Shown: piece after piece, positions 24,203 to 35,082 of the stretch
How the letters are laid out: every line of letters begins with the position of its first letter
How positions within the stretch are numbered: position 1 is the first letter of the stretch
Source: Trifolium pratense
Lineage: Eukaryota; Streptophyta; Magnoliopsida; Fabales; Fabaceae
Direction: 5' to 3'
NCBI RefSeq assembly: GCF_020283565.1
Contig: NC_060063.1
Span: 41,934,856 to 41,998,855, forward strand
Length of the DNA: 64,000 nt
Notes under the pieces: model-generated
Databases searched by the model: none
Told to the model about the DNA's origin: nothing
The model's input: only the letters and a program-made list of their open reading frames with translations
Translations under genes and position numbers: made by a program

Positions 24203-25291
24203 TGTTGGAACAAAATTGATTTAAAAATGTTTGCCCCTAAATCTATAAAGGTTTTGATGATAACAAAGTATTAATAAACAATTGGAAGGACTAAAAATTT
24301 ATTTTAAGTGCGCAGATATAAGCATCATATAAGCTCTGAGTGAACCTCAGAGGATGTGAATTCAGAAGTTCACAAGCGCTCAGAAGATGTTAGACTTCAG
24401 AAGTTACAACGTTCAGAGGATGAAGTCTTCAGAACTTCTTGACTGACTACTAAGCTTCATCAAAGTCTGAAGATCTCTTTGAAAGCTGTGAAGATTCCCT
24501 TTGCTAGTCAACTCTTCTACCAATGAAGAAAAGGACCTTTCAAGCCTGATCAGTTCAGCTACTCTCGTTTTGTCTGTTCTAACTTGAGAACGTGGGTTTT
24601 CAGCTTTGTTAGCTGAATAAGGAAAGTCCACTCTGCAGTAGTCAAAGTAACTGAAACTCTTTCTTAGTTTTGGATACAACCAAACTGCATCAAGACAGAC
24701 TGCTTGAAGACAAAAGATTATCAACTCCAACGGCTCCTTTTGCAACGACTCTTTTCTAGTGGTATATATACTAGAAGATTCAGCTACAACAAAAATCTAT
24801 TTTTTTTTAAGGATTGAACGTACGCTGAACAAACTCTGAACTTTGTGATATACAAGCTCTGAACCGCTGTTAAGTGTTTTTGCACTTTAGTCTAATACTC
24901 TTTGTATTGGCTCTCATTAGGTTCTGTTAAGAGCATTTGTATATTGTTATATACTTTACTATTACTTGAGAAACTTAAGCTTGTGTGCTTAAGTGTGAAG
25001 TCTTAAGCTTGTGTGCTTGAGCATTGTTGAGAAGTCTCTTGCTTGTGTGCTTGAGCAGGTGTAATCTTGTGTGATTATAGTGAACTCCCTTGGAAGTGCA
25101 AGGGGACTGGACTACTCTCGTTTTGTGAGAGGAACCAGTATAAACTGCTTGTGTGATTTCTCTCTCTCTCTCTCTTGTTATTATTTGTGTTATTTATCCG
25201 CTGCTAACGTAGTTGAGTTAAGAACTTGAAAAAGTTTTAACTTAGCTAAAACACAATTCAACCCCCCCCTTCTTGTGTTTTCACACCTTCA
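24203..25291 (+). repeat. Sirevirus 2 5' LTR
   Basis: Starts TGTTGGAAC and ends CACCTTCA. A TATATATA element at 24,763-24,770 sits inside a near-palindrome (CTAGTGGTATATATACTAG) and is the likely promoter. U3 holds a cluster of TCAGA/TTCAGAAGTT motifs at about 24,335-24,480. Confidence 0.95.
24763..24770 (+). promoter_or_regulatory. TATA box of the Sirevirus 2 LTR
   Basis: TATATATA within a near-palindromic context; the same element recurs in the 3' LTR. Confidence 0.55.
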
Positions 25292-25576
25292 ATTGGTATC
25301 AGAGCACCTGGTCTGTTACTTTCACTTAATTTGGAAGTGCAAGGGGACTGGACTACTCTCGTTTTGTGAGAGGAACCAGTATAAACTGCTTGTGTGATTT
25401 CTCTCTCTCTCTCTCTTGTTATTATTTGTGTTATTTATCCGCTGCTAACGTAGTTGAGTTAAGAACTTGAAAAAGTTTTAACTTAGCTAAAACACAATTC
25501 AACCCCCCCCCCCCTTCTTGTGTTTTCACACCTTCAATTGGTATCAGAGCACCTGGTCTGTTACTTTCACTTAACA
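25091..25576 (+). repeat. tandem duplication of U5 plus primer-binding site
   Basis: Bases 25,091-25,331 are repeated at 25,332-25,576. The unit runs from TGGAAGTGCAAGG in U5, through the LTR end and PBS, to CACTTAA. The copies differ essentially in the C run (8 versus 12). There are thus two initiator-Met PBS copies, at 25,292-25,305 and 25,537-25,550. The 3' LTR has no such duplication. Confidence 0.9.
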
Positions 25577-25606
25577 GTGAGACAGTAAAGATCTTGTGAG
25601 AACACT

Positions 25607-28009
25607 ATGTCTGGAGGAGACGATAGTAGTACTAGAACAACCGGTGAAGCCGGTGAGGCCAGTGGTGCTGGTGGTGGTCCTAGAAATGCTTTTGGTTTTG
25701 ACTACTTAAGTAATGAATCACATGAACATAGTGGCAACAGAAAAGCCCCTATATTCAATGGTGATGCTTCATTATTTGAGTGGTGGAAAGAAAGATTGTA
25801 TAGCAATATTACTGCTATTGATCATGAGTTGTGGGATTTGGTTGAGTTGGGAGTAACTTTTGAAAACTTAAATGAACATGGAAGGTTGTCCATTGAGCAT
25901 AGAAAGTTACTCACACCAGCTAACTTAAAAACCTACACTAAGCATCATAGAGTAAAGGACATTGTTGTTGGTGCTATTAGACATGAAGATTATGTCAGAA
26001 TAGAGGATAAGTCTACTGCCAAATCTATCTTTGATTCTATGTGTGCTACCTATGATGGTAATGAAAAAGTTCAAGAGGCCAAAGCTAGTCTTCTGATAAG
26101 GCAATATGAACTATTCACTATGCAACAAGATGAAAACATTGAGACTATGTTTACAAGGTTTCAAATCCTTGTATCTGGTCTTAAAGCTCTTAAGAGAAGT
26201 TATTCCACCTATGACCATGTTCAGAAGATTCTGAGAAGTCTTCCTATTGCTTGGAGACCCAAGGTCACTGCAATAGAGGAAGCTCAAAATCTCAAAACTC
26301 TGAGTCTTGAAGCTCTGATAAGCAATCTCAGAAGCCATGAGATGGTTCAGGATGCTGACTCAGAAACTAAGAAGAAGTCCAAGTCAGTGGCTTTACAGTC
26401 AACTAGGACTACTTATAAGGCTCTTAAGACTCAGCTTCTTGATATTGAAGAAGAATCTTCTGCTGATGGTCAAGAGGATGAGATGAATGAGGATGAGTTT
26501 GCCTTATTCACCAAGTTTCAGCAATGGAACAGATTTAACAAAAGAAATTTCAGAGGTAACAGCTCCAGAAATTTTGTCAGCAAAAAGGATGATCAGAAGA
26601 ACTGCTTCAACTGTAAGAAGCCAGGACACTTTATTGCTGACTGTCCAGAAATGTCTGCTAAAGACAAAAGCAAAAGATACAGCTCAAAGAAGCAACAATT
26701 CAAGAGTAAATTGAGAAAGAGTCTGATGGCTACCTTTGAAGAGCTATCATCTGAGGAAGAAGTTGAGGAAGAAGAAGAAGCAAATCTAGCCCTGATGGCC
26801 TCAACTGACTCAGATGTAGACTCAGACGATGAATCAGAATCAGATTCAGAAGTAACTGATGAGGTATTTTCTGACTGCTCTAAATCTCAACTAATAACTG
26901 CACTTAACAAGGTCATTGAGAAACATCTCAGAGTGTTAAGTAAACAAAAAGTTTTACAAGAAAAGCTTAACACTCTGACTGAACAAGCAGAACATTTTCA
27001 AGGTCTATATCAAGAAACTCTGAATAGAGTAAATGACTTTGAAAAGGGTTGTGCTGTTTGTCACAAACCTATTGATGAGCAGGAAATAACTCTTCAACAG
27101 TTTGTGCATCTCAACCTTGGGAAGAGCAAAGCTGCTAATATAATTTATAATGTTTTGAGACATAGAGGAGAAGGACTTGGCTATGAATATGGTAGAACAT
27201 ATTCAAAGCTGAAGACCTTTGCCAAAAAGGTTGGAAAATCTTGGGTTTATTATGTTGTTCCACCAAGTGAAGAGGGAAAGAATCCTGGCATTTGTGAAAA
27301 TGACATTGATGATCTGAGTGATTTAGAAGCTGACAGCTCAGAGGAACCTAGTTCCTCAGGATCTGGAAAGAAAAGTTCAGAAGATAGAAGTTGTTCAGAA
27401 CCTGATAACATTAGTTCAGATGTTCTGAAAGCTCCAACATCTGAGACCTCAAATTCTGGATCCAAAGGAACTTCAGTACCTGAAGCTAGTCAATCTAAGA
27501 GATCAGATGTTTTTAAAAGAAAAAATTCAAACTCCAAATCTCAGATGAAGTACAAGACTCAGATTATTTATGATTCTAGAGTCAGTAGATATAATCAATC
27601 AGAACATAGGATTGATGATAAATACAAACCCTGGAATCACAAACAATCCAAATCTTGGAAAAATAACAGATTTCAAACAAAGAAAAGATTTCAAAAAGGT
27701 TATTATTCCAAACCAAGATCTTTCTCTAACACTAGACAACATAGTAAGCATTTGTGGACTAACAAGCGTGGACCCAGAAGATGGGTACCAAAAGCTGAAA
27801 TTATGTACCATTCAGATTTACCAACTAGGAAAGGATATGTCCTACCTAGAGTGTGGAAACAAGTCTTATGCAAAGGAAGAAGGGCTTATGTCCTAGACCA
27901 ATGGTTGACAAGTTCTCAAGTTAACAATCAGAACTTGGAAAATGAAGAGGAAGAATACTGGGATGACTTTATCATTAACCTTGATGAAGAGTTCTATCGC
28001 AATGATTAA
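25607..28009 (+). CDS. gag: Sirevirus 2 gag
   Basis: 800 intact codons from an ATG just after the second PBS. The retrotransposon Gag region covers about residues 40-240 (FEWWKERLYSNI, IRQYELFTMQQDE, LRSLPIAWRPKVTAIEEA). A CCHC knuckle CFNCKKPGHFIADC follows near residue 332. Acidic and serine-rich segments come next, then a partial cysteine motif CAVCHKP and a basic C-terminal third rich in Arg, Lys and Ser. Gag forms the virus-like particle that packages the element RNA. The length is typical of Sireviruses, whose Gag is larger than in other copia elements. Pol starts in the -1 frame right after its stop. Confidence 0.92.
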   Translation: MSGGDDSSTRTTGEAGEASGAGGGPRNAFGFDYLSNESHEHSGNRKAPIFNGDASLFEWWKERLYSNITAIDHELWDLVELGVTFENLNEHGRLSIEHRKLLTPANLKTYTKHHRVKDIVVGAIRHEDYVRIEDKSTAKSIFDSMCATYDGNEKVQEAKASLLIRQYELFTMQQDENIETMFTRFQILVSGLKALKRSYSTYDHVQKILRSLPIAWRPKVTAIEEAQNLKTLSLEALISNLRSHEMVQDADSETKKKSKSVALQSTRTTYKALKTQLLDIEEESSADGQEDEMNEDEFALFTKFQQWNRFNKRNFRGNSSRNFVSKKDDQKNCFNCKKPGHFIADCPEMSAKDKSKRYSSKKQQFKSKLRKSLMATFEELSSEEEVEEEEEANLALMASTDSDVDSDDESESDSEVTDEVFSDCSKSQLITALNKVIEKHLRVLSKQKVLQEKLNTLTEQAEHFQGLYQETLNRVNDFEKGCAVCHKPIDEQEITLQQFVHLNLGKSKAANIIYNVLRHRGEGLGYEYGRTYSKLKTFAKKVGKSWVYYVVPPSEEGKNPGICENDIDDLSDLEADSSEEPSSSGSGKKSSEDRSCSEPDNISSDVLKAPTSETSNSGSKGTSVPEASQSKRSDVFKRKNSNSKSQMKYKTQIIYDSRVSRYNQSEHRIDDKYKPWNHKQSKSWKNNRFQTKKRFQKGYYSKPRSFSNTRQHSKHLWTNKRGPRRWVPKAEIMYHSDLPTRKGYVLPRVWKQVLCKGRRAYVLDQWLTSSQVNNQNLENEEEEYWDDFIINLDEEFYRND

Positions 28010-28011
28010 AG

Positions 28012-31000
28012 TTGTTTCTCATACAGCCTACCACTCAAAGAAGTATCATGAATCACTCATGGTATTTGGATAGTGGATGTTCAAGGCATATGACTGGTGA
28101 CAAACAACTATTTTCTAAGCTGACTATGAAAGAAGGAGGATCTGTTGGCTTTGGAGGTAATCAAAAAGGAAAGATAATAGGTACAGGTACAGTAGGTAAT
28201 TCTTCCCTATCTATTCATGATGTTTGGTTAGTTGATGGACTCAAACATAACCTATTGAGCATAAGTCAATTTTGCGACAATGGTTATGTAGTTGTCTTTA
28301 ATAAGGAATCATGTACTGTGTCTAAACAATCTGATAACTCCATGATATTCAAAGGTCTGAGAAAGAACAATGTTTATAAAATTAATCTTTCTGATTTGAA
28401 TGAACAAAAAGTGATGTGTCTTTTGACCTTGAGTGAAGAAAAATGGATCTGGCATAAGAGGTTAGGCCATGCTAACTGGAGGTTAATCTCTAAGCTTAGT
28501 AAGCTTGACCTTGTCAGAGGTTTACCTAAAATCAAATATCACTCAAACACACTTTGTGGTTCTTGTCAAAAAGGAAAGATTACAAAATCATCTTTTAAAC
28601 CTAAGAACATTGTCTCTACCTCAAGACCATTGGAACTTCTTCACATTGATCTTTTTGGGCCAGTTCACACTGCCTCTATCAATGGAAAGAAGTATGGATT
28701 AGTAATTGTTGATGATTACAGTAGATGGACTTGGGTAAAATTCCTAAGAACAAAAGATGAAGCTTATGATGAGTTTAGAATCTTCTGCAAACAAATTCAA
28801 AATGAAAAAGGCTACACTATTTTAAAAGTTAGAAGTGATCATGGTGGAGAATTTGAAAACGAACCTTTTGAAAACTTTTGTGAAAAATATGGCATCCTGC
28901 ATGAATTCTCTTCTCCTAGAACTCCTCAACAAAATGGGGTTGTTGAAAGGAAGAATAGAACTCTGCAAGAAATGGCCAGAACCATGATGCATGAAACAAA
29001 TGTAGCAAAGTTTTTATGGGCAGAAGCTGTAAACACAGCATGTTATGTTCAAAATAGAATCTATATCAGATCTAAGTTGAACAAAACTGCTTATGAATTG
29101 TTCAAAGGAAGAAAACCTGATATTTCTTATTTTCATCAGTTTGGATGTACGTGTTACATCTTAAATAACAAAGTCCATCTAAAGAAATTTGATGCTAGAG
29201 GTTATAAGGGTATTTTTATAGGATACTCTGAACGCTCAAAAGCATACAGACTGTATATTTCTGAAACACATACTGTGGAAGAAACTATGCATGTCAAATT
29301 TGATGACAAAGAGCCTGACCAAGTGTCAGAGCTTGTGGAAGGTTTGTCTAGATTTCAGGTATCAGAGGATCAATATTCAGATATTCCAAACTACTCAGAA
29401 CATCCATTCTCTGAAGAACCTCTGAATACAACAGTTCCTACAGACTCTGAACAACAAAGAACTGAAGCAACTGCTGAACCTGATGTTGATGAGTCTGAAG
29501 ATGATGAGCCCCCAAGAAATACTTTCAAATACAAATAATCACATCCAGAGGAACTGATATTAGGCAACAAGGATAGTCCAAGGAAGACAAGATCTCAACT
29601 GAGAAATGAGGAATCATTAGTTGGTCTTATCTCTATGATGGAACCTTCAAAGATTGATGAAGCTCTGAAAGATGATGCTTGGATTGTAGCAATGCAAGAA
29701 GAGCTGAATCAATTTCAAAGGAATGATGTGTGGACTCTAGTGCCTAAGCCTTCACACAAGAACATTATTGGAACAAAATGGGTATTCAGAAACAAGCTGA
29801 ATGAACAAGGTGAAGTGGTAAGAAACAAGGCTAGATTGGTTGCACAAGGTTATAGTCAACAAGAGGGGATTGACTATACTGAAACCTTTGCACCAGTTGC
29901 TAGACTTGAAGCAATCAGGTTACTTCTATCTTATGCTGTTAATCATGGAATAACCTTGTATCAGATGGATGTTAAAAGTGCCTTCTTAAATGGTTTTATT
30001 TCTGAAGAAGTGTATGTTAAGCAACCTCCTGGTTTTGAAGATGTCTCAAACCCAGAACATGTTTTTAAATTGAAGAAATCACTGTATGGTCTGAAACAAG
30101 CTCCAAGAGCTTGGTATGATAGACTCAGTAATTTCCTTCTTGAAAAGGGTTTTGAAAAAGGAAAGGTTGACTGCACACTCTTTAGAAAAACAACCAAAGA
30201 AGACATTTTAATCATTCAAATTTATGTTGATGATATTATTTTTGGTTCAACTAATGCTTCCTTGTGCAAGAACTTTTCTAAGATAATGCAGGATGAATTT
30301 GAAATGAGCATGATGGGAGAATTGAAATTCTTTCTTGGAATTCAAATCAATCAGAAGAAGGAAGGAACTTATGTTCATCAATCAAAATATACCAAGGAAC
30401 TTCTGAAGAAGTTCAATCTAGATGACTGCAAGATAATGAACACTCCCATGCACTCAACTACCAACATGAGCAAGTCAGATGATGAAGGAAAAGTAGATCA
30501 AAAAGTCTACAGAGGTATGATTGGTTCCTTACTCTATCTGACAGCCTCTAGACCAGATATTTTATTCAGTGTATGCTTATGTGCAAGATTCCAGTCAGAT
30601 CCTAGAGAATATCATCTTACAGCTGTAAAGAGAATCTTTAGGTATCTGAAAGGAACAACTAATCTTGGACTTCTCTATAAGAAATCCAATGATTATGTGC
30701 TAAATGGATTCTGTGATGCTGACTATGCTGGAGATAAAATTGAAAGAAAATCCACAAGTGGCAATTGTCAATTTGTTGGTGAAAACCTTATCTCCTGGGC
30801 TAGTAAGAGACAAACTACTATAGCTTTGTCTACAGCAGAAGCAGAATACATTTCAGCAGCTAAGTGTTGTACACAACTACTCTGGTTAAAATATCAGTTA
30901 GAAGATTATCAGGTAAGCAGTAACAATATTCCTTTATATTGTGACAATACTGCAGCCATTCATTTATCTAAAAATCCTATCCTACACTCTAGAGCCAAAC

Positions 31001-31170
31001 ATATTGAAATTAAACACCATTTTATCAGAGATTATGTTCAGAGAGGCATTATAGATATTAAGTTTGTTGATACTGAAAATCAATGGGCTGACATATTTAC
31101 TAAAGCCTTACCTGTTGAAAGATTTGATTTTATAAAGAAACATCTGAACATGTTTTCAATCTCTGAATGA
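28012..31170 (+). pseudogene. pol: Sirevirus 2 pol polyprotein, one premature stop
   Basis: A single frame of 1,052 codons interrupted only by TAA at 29,536-29,538, in the low-conservation linker between integrase and reverse transcriptase. Upstream part: protease [13 protein letters not shown] near residue 17, integrase zinc-finger block WHKRLGH...CGSC, and core D (HIDLFGP), D (VRSDHGGEF), E (NGVVERKN). Downstream part (open from before 29,635): RT with [20 protein letters not shown] and YVDDIIFG, then RNase H with [16 protein letters not shown] and [10 protein letters not shown]. The stop separates integrase from RT, so this copy cannot make full polyprotein without readthrough. The start codon is uncertain; the listed frame opens after a TGA at 28,003. 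Confidence 0.92.
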
Positions 31171-31488
31171 AAATTTTTTTTGGGCCTTTAAAGTGTAAGA
31201 AGTTATGTATAGCAGAACTTATGATTCAGATCATCTGAAACACAAGCTCTGAAGTACCTAACTCTGATAGAGAATTTTAAATAACTCAGAGGCTCTGAAC
31301 TATTTAAGTGGGAAACGTTTAGTATTCACTGCTGAACAGTTGTCCATTAAAATAGCAGTTACCGAGTAAATTTCTGCACGTGGTCTACGTGTGTCAGGTA
31401 GTGGGTGGTTAATGATGATTTTCGGTATTCAACTTTCTGTCAATTAGCGTAACTTCCCAAATTTGCTATTTTCATGTTAACTGTACTC

Positions 31489-31621
31489 ATTTAAATAAAC
31501 TTACACAATACACTTGCACACTATTCACTTTCACAACCTACACTTTCATATTCTCTCTAAACCTCCAACACACTTTCTTTCTCTCTCGTTAGTTTTCCAA
31601 ACCCTACCCTAATCTCCAACA
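31489..31621 (+). promoter_or_regulatory. TATA-like box and leader before Sirevirus 2 ORF3
   Basis: ATTTAAATAAAC at 31,489-31,500 is followed by a C/A/T-rich leader with TTTCTTTCTCTCTC and AACAATGGCC at the ATG (31,622), a near-ideal plant start context. Similar in layout to 19,224-19,299. Confidence 0.35.
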
Positions 31622-34320
31622 ATGGCCGAACCTTCGTCATCTTCTTCAACAAAGATTCCACCGTTTATGTTCAAGAATCTTCAGATTGTTGGGAACGAGA
31701 TGGAATTTCCAGAATCTGAACTCTGCTTTCTGTCTGAGAAGATTGTGGACTTTGATAGTCTTTCTGCAAACGGTTTTGAAGTTAAGCAGTACTTTACATC
31801 ACAAAGATGGGATAAGTACTTCGACATGCTTAACGGTCCTATCTACCCAGACTTGCTTAAGAAATTTTGGATGAAAGCAAGAGTGTTTGATAAACATGAA
31901 GCAAAGAAGGAAGAGATTGCTGCTATTGAGAGGAATCCTAGTCTGAAGGGTAAAACTAGGAAGGAAATGGGCTTGCTGGAATTTACAGGTGTTCAGATTA
32001 GGTCTAACATCTGTGGGATGAATATGGCTTTCTCACCAATTCATTTCAATGCTCTTCTTGGTCTACCTAACTCTGGGATAGAGTTAGATGCTTTTGAAAA
32101 GGATACCAGATATAGAGATGATCTTCTGCATCTCATCTGCACTGACTTCAAGCTGAAAGGGAAAGTCAAAGGATTGACTGACGAGTGCAGAGTTTTGTTC
32201 AAGATAATCCTTGCTTCTATCAGTCCAAGAGTTGGAGGGACTGATACAATCTCCTGGACGCATCGTCATTTGTTATATTTCCTTCTGACAAGGAAGAGAG
32301 TTAATCTTGGAGATTACTTTTTTGAACGGATTTGTGAAGCAATTTTTGCAAGTAAGTCTCAGAGGAAAACTACTATAGTTTATCCCAGGTTGTTGTCAGA
32401 TCTTCTATATCAAGGTCACGTGGTTCAGAACTTGCAGAAGTTCCACCCAGAATTGGTTCAGAAGAAGTTTTATCCAGAGATTCTGAATGCTAGTTTTCTG
32501 TCCAAGATGCGTCTGATTGCATCTAAGCCTGTTGCTCCTCCACAAGAGTTCTCTGTTAGGCTTGAAGATCGTCTGTACATAGAAGGCTACCCAGTTATAT
32601 CTGAAGCTGATGCTGAGCATGTAATTCAGGACTACTTAGAAGTGCTCAGAAAAGAGGGTTTTATTGTTGATAGGAGTATGGTTCCAAAGGCTCCTGCAAA
32701 CCAGTATAACCCTTCTAGGAAGCAAAAGAGAAAGGCTGAAGCTCAAGATGATCTACCTAAGCCAGATCTTTTGGCTCAAAAGAAAGTTAAAGTTGAACGA
32801 TCTATGGCTGAGCAAAGGACTAAGAGAAAACATGAAGAATCTACTGCCAAGGCTACTGAAGAAGCTTCAAAAGAGCCTGCTGTTGTTGAGGTAGACAGTT
32901 CATCTGAAGAATCTGAGTCAGAAGATGAGACTGAATCTGATGAAGAGACTCTGGCTGCACGTTTGAAGAAAAGACCTGCTCCTACCCCTAAAGATAAAGG
33001 TAAGTCTACTAAGTACATCTTTAATGAAAATGAGATTGGAATAGGTTACACCAAACCTCTCAGAACTGTTTTACCAACCTCTGGTATTCCAACCTCTGAC
33101 AACCCTTTGTCTGAACTAGAGAAACATCTTAGTCCAGACCCTCTTAATAATCAAACCTTCACCCAGAAACCTTCATCACCTCCTAAACCTAAATCACCTC
33201 AACCTCAACCACAAAAAGAAACACCTATCATATCACCATCTGAACCTGAATCACTTATTCCTAACCCTGAACAAGCTTCAACCACAAAACAACCATCTCC
33301 AATTAAACCTGCTGAACCATCATCCCAACTTAAATCTCCTGAACCATCCCCTGAACACATTTATCCTGAATCAACCTCTGACATCTCATCATCTGAATCA
33401 ACCCCTGAACCTCAACCTCAACCAAGTGCTAAATATGCTTCTCCTGAGCGTATTCATACTTGTGCCCCAAGCCTTCAGAGGCAGAAGTTGTCATTATTGA
33501 CAATCCTGCTAATGAATCAACCAACTTCTCTACCATTCCCAATCCTTCATCCTCATCATCTAACCCTTTTAGTAATCTATCCACTCAGTTTCATGATGAC
33601 TTGGTTAGATTATCTATGTTAAAGGACAGGTTTCTAGTTTGTCCTTCTGATGTGGATTTGGAAGTTTCAAGCATTAAGGCAAGGATTTGCAATGCTTTGG
33701 ATGGTGCTGCTGAGAAGATTAAGGCTGTAGTTGGAAGCAGAGACTTGGATGTGATAAGCTTCATGAGGGAAAGTCTGGTCAGGGCTGAATTGAAAAGGTT
33801 AACCATGTTTAATCATGCTGAATCTGAACGTGCTAAGCTGGAAGCACTTGCTGCTGCTGAACAACGTCTGAACGCTTTCAAAGTCATCTGGATAGACTCC
33901 AAGATGTTTCAGAGTCTTGAAGCTCAGAGGTCTGAGTCTGAAAGGCTGGAAGAAGCTGCTGCAAGAGTTGCCCAGTTGGCAAATGAGTTGCAACCCGAGG
34001 ACTTTTCAGAGGATGATGTGCTGGCTTCTCAGAATCAAGAGGATGTGCTGATGATTGACTATCCAGAGGAAGGTGAACCCTCTGATAAAGGCAAGGCACC
34101 TTTGGTTGAAGAACAAGTGCCTTTGGTTGAAGATCCAGCTCCTATGGTTATTGATCAGTTGCAGATCTTTCAAGAAGCTCTGAGGGAGCAACAAGAAGGT
34201 CTGGAAAGGCAAAGAGCTGCTCACCAAACATTGGAAACCAAGGTGGATGGTTTAGTTTCCAATGTGGGATCCTTGAACGACAAATTTGACCAACTCTTAG
34301 CTTTCCTTAAGAAACCCTAG
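31622..34320 (+). pseudogene. Sirevirus 2 ORF3 (env-like position), frameshifted
   Basis: Two overlapping frames, 31,622 to about 33,460 and 33,460-34,320, fit one ancestral protein with a single-base loss near 33,450-33,475. The N-terminal globular region (about residues 40-330) has RWDKYFDMLNG, HFNALLGLPNSG and WTHRHLLYFLL, and aligns by pattern with the ORF3 at 19,300. A basic stretch (KQKRKAEAQ) follows, then an acidic serine stretch (VVEVDSSSEESESEDE) and a long Pro/Ser/Glu-rich linker. The second frame holds a helical, coiled-coil-like end (QRAAHQTLETKVDGL) stopping at 34,320. No transmembrane helix is evident. Function unknown. Confidence 0.85.
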
Positions 34321-34576
34321 GATTCTATGCACTTATTTTAAGTTGTTTTTTGTTTTAAGATGTGTTTTTTGTTTGTTTTCTTGATTATCCTCTGCACAAT
34401 TTTCTTTTCGTCTGGTTTATATATTTCATGTTATTGTGTTTATGTTTTGCTTATACTAATTTTTTTTCATAAATAAGAACATAAGAACACACGATGCTTT
34501 TAAACGAAAATTTTTATTAATGATCTAACAATGTTGAGTACATTGGTAAAAAGAAAAAGAAAAAGACAACCTAATC

Positions 34577-34882
34577 CTAATCAGATGGATAAAACTCAGA
34601 AGAAATCTCTGATTTCTCCTCAGCATCATCTGATGAAATTTCTATGGGATCTGGGTTTTGCTCTTCTTCTTCTTCTTCTTGTTCTTCTTCTGGAACATAG
34701 CCAGCCAAGAACTCAACATAGTCAGCATCATCTTCATTCTCTTCAGCTTCAGAATCTGATGAGATGATTATTATCTCAGCATCTTGTGGTTTCTTGTTTT
34801 CTTTATTTTTCTCCTCTTCTTCGCGTTTTTCGTCTTCTTTCCTTCTCTTAAACTCTGCGATGCGTAAACTAAATCTTTTCAT
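34577..34882 (-). CDS. antisense ORF in Sirevirus 2, acidic protein with SIM-like motifs
   Basis: The minus-strand ATG at 34,882 opens 101 codons to a stop at 34,577-34,579, between ORF3 and the 3' LTR, antisense to the element. The frame extends upstream to a GTG at 34,906. The N-terminus is basic (KRFSLRIAEFKRRKE); the rest is strongly acidic. Two stretches look like SUMO-interacting motifs: EIIIISSDSEAEE and PIEISSDDAEE. A TATA-like element (GTTATAAAAAG on the minus strand, 34,955-34,965) lies about 75 bp upstream. I recognise no family. Low complexity makes a chance ORF possible, but the promoter-like element and the segregation of charge argue for a real gene. Confidence 0.45.
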   Translation of the reverse strand: MKRFSLRIAEFKRRKEDEKREEEEKNKENKKPQDAEIIIISSDSEAEENEDDADYVEFLAGYVPEEEQEEEEEEQNPDPIEISSDDAEEKSEISSEFYPSD

Positions 34883-34954
34883 TATTCCTAATCTCTCTTG
34901 TTTCACTTGTTTATTCTCGTTTTTACGTGAAGCAGGAATGTTAACTCGTTCACC

Positions 34955-34965
34955 TTTTTATAACC
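34955..34965 (-). promoter_or_regulatory. TATA-like element for the antisense ORF
   Basis: Reverse strand GGTTATAAAAAGG, about 75 bp before the minus-strand ATG at 34,882. Confidence 0.4.
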
Positions 34966-35082
34966 CTTTGAGCGCGTTGGTTTTTGCTTTTGAAATTAAT
35001 TCACCTTTGTAACAACCACTCTTCTTTTTTGACTGTCTTGGTTATATAAATTTTTTTTACTTTTTGATAATGACAAAAGGGG

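Noticed and set aside
24413..24745. 110-codon minus-strand frame in the Sirevirus 2 LTR, repeated at 35,737-36,069
   Set aside because: It has no ATG start and is duplicated only because the LTR is; no domain or promoter supports it.
34531..35012. Plus-strand frames of 78 and 82 codons between ORF3 and the 3' LTR
   Set aside because: They overlap the antisense acidic ORF and are its complementary-strand shadows (Ser/Leu/Phe from Glu/Asp-rich codons).
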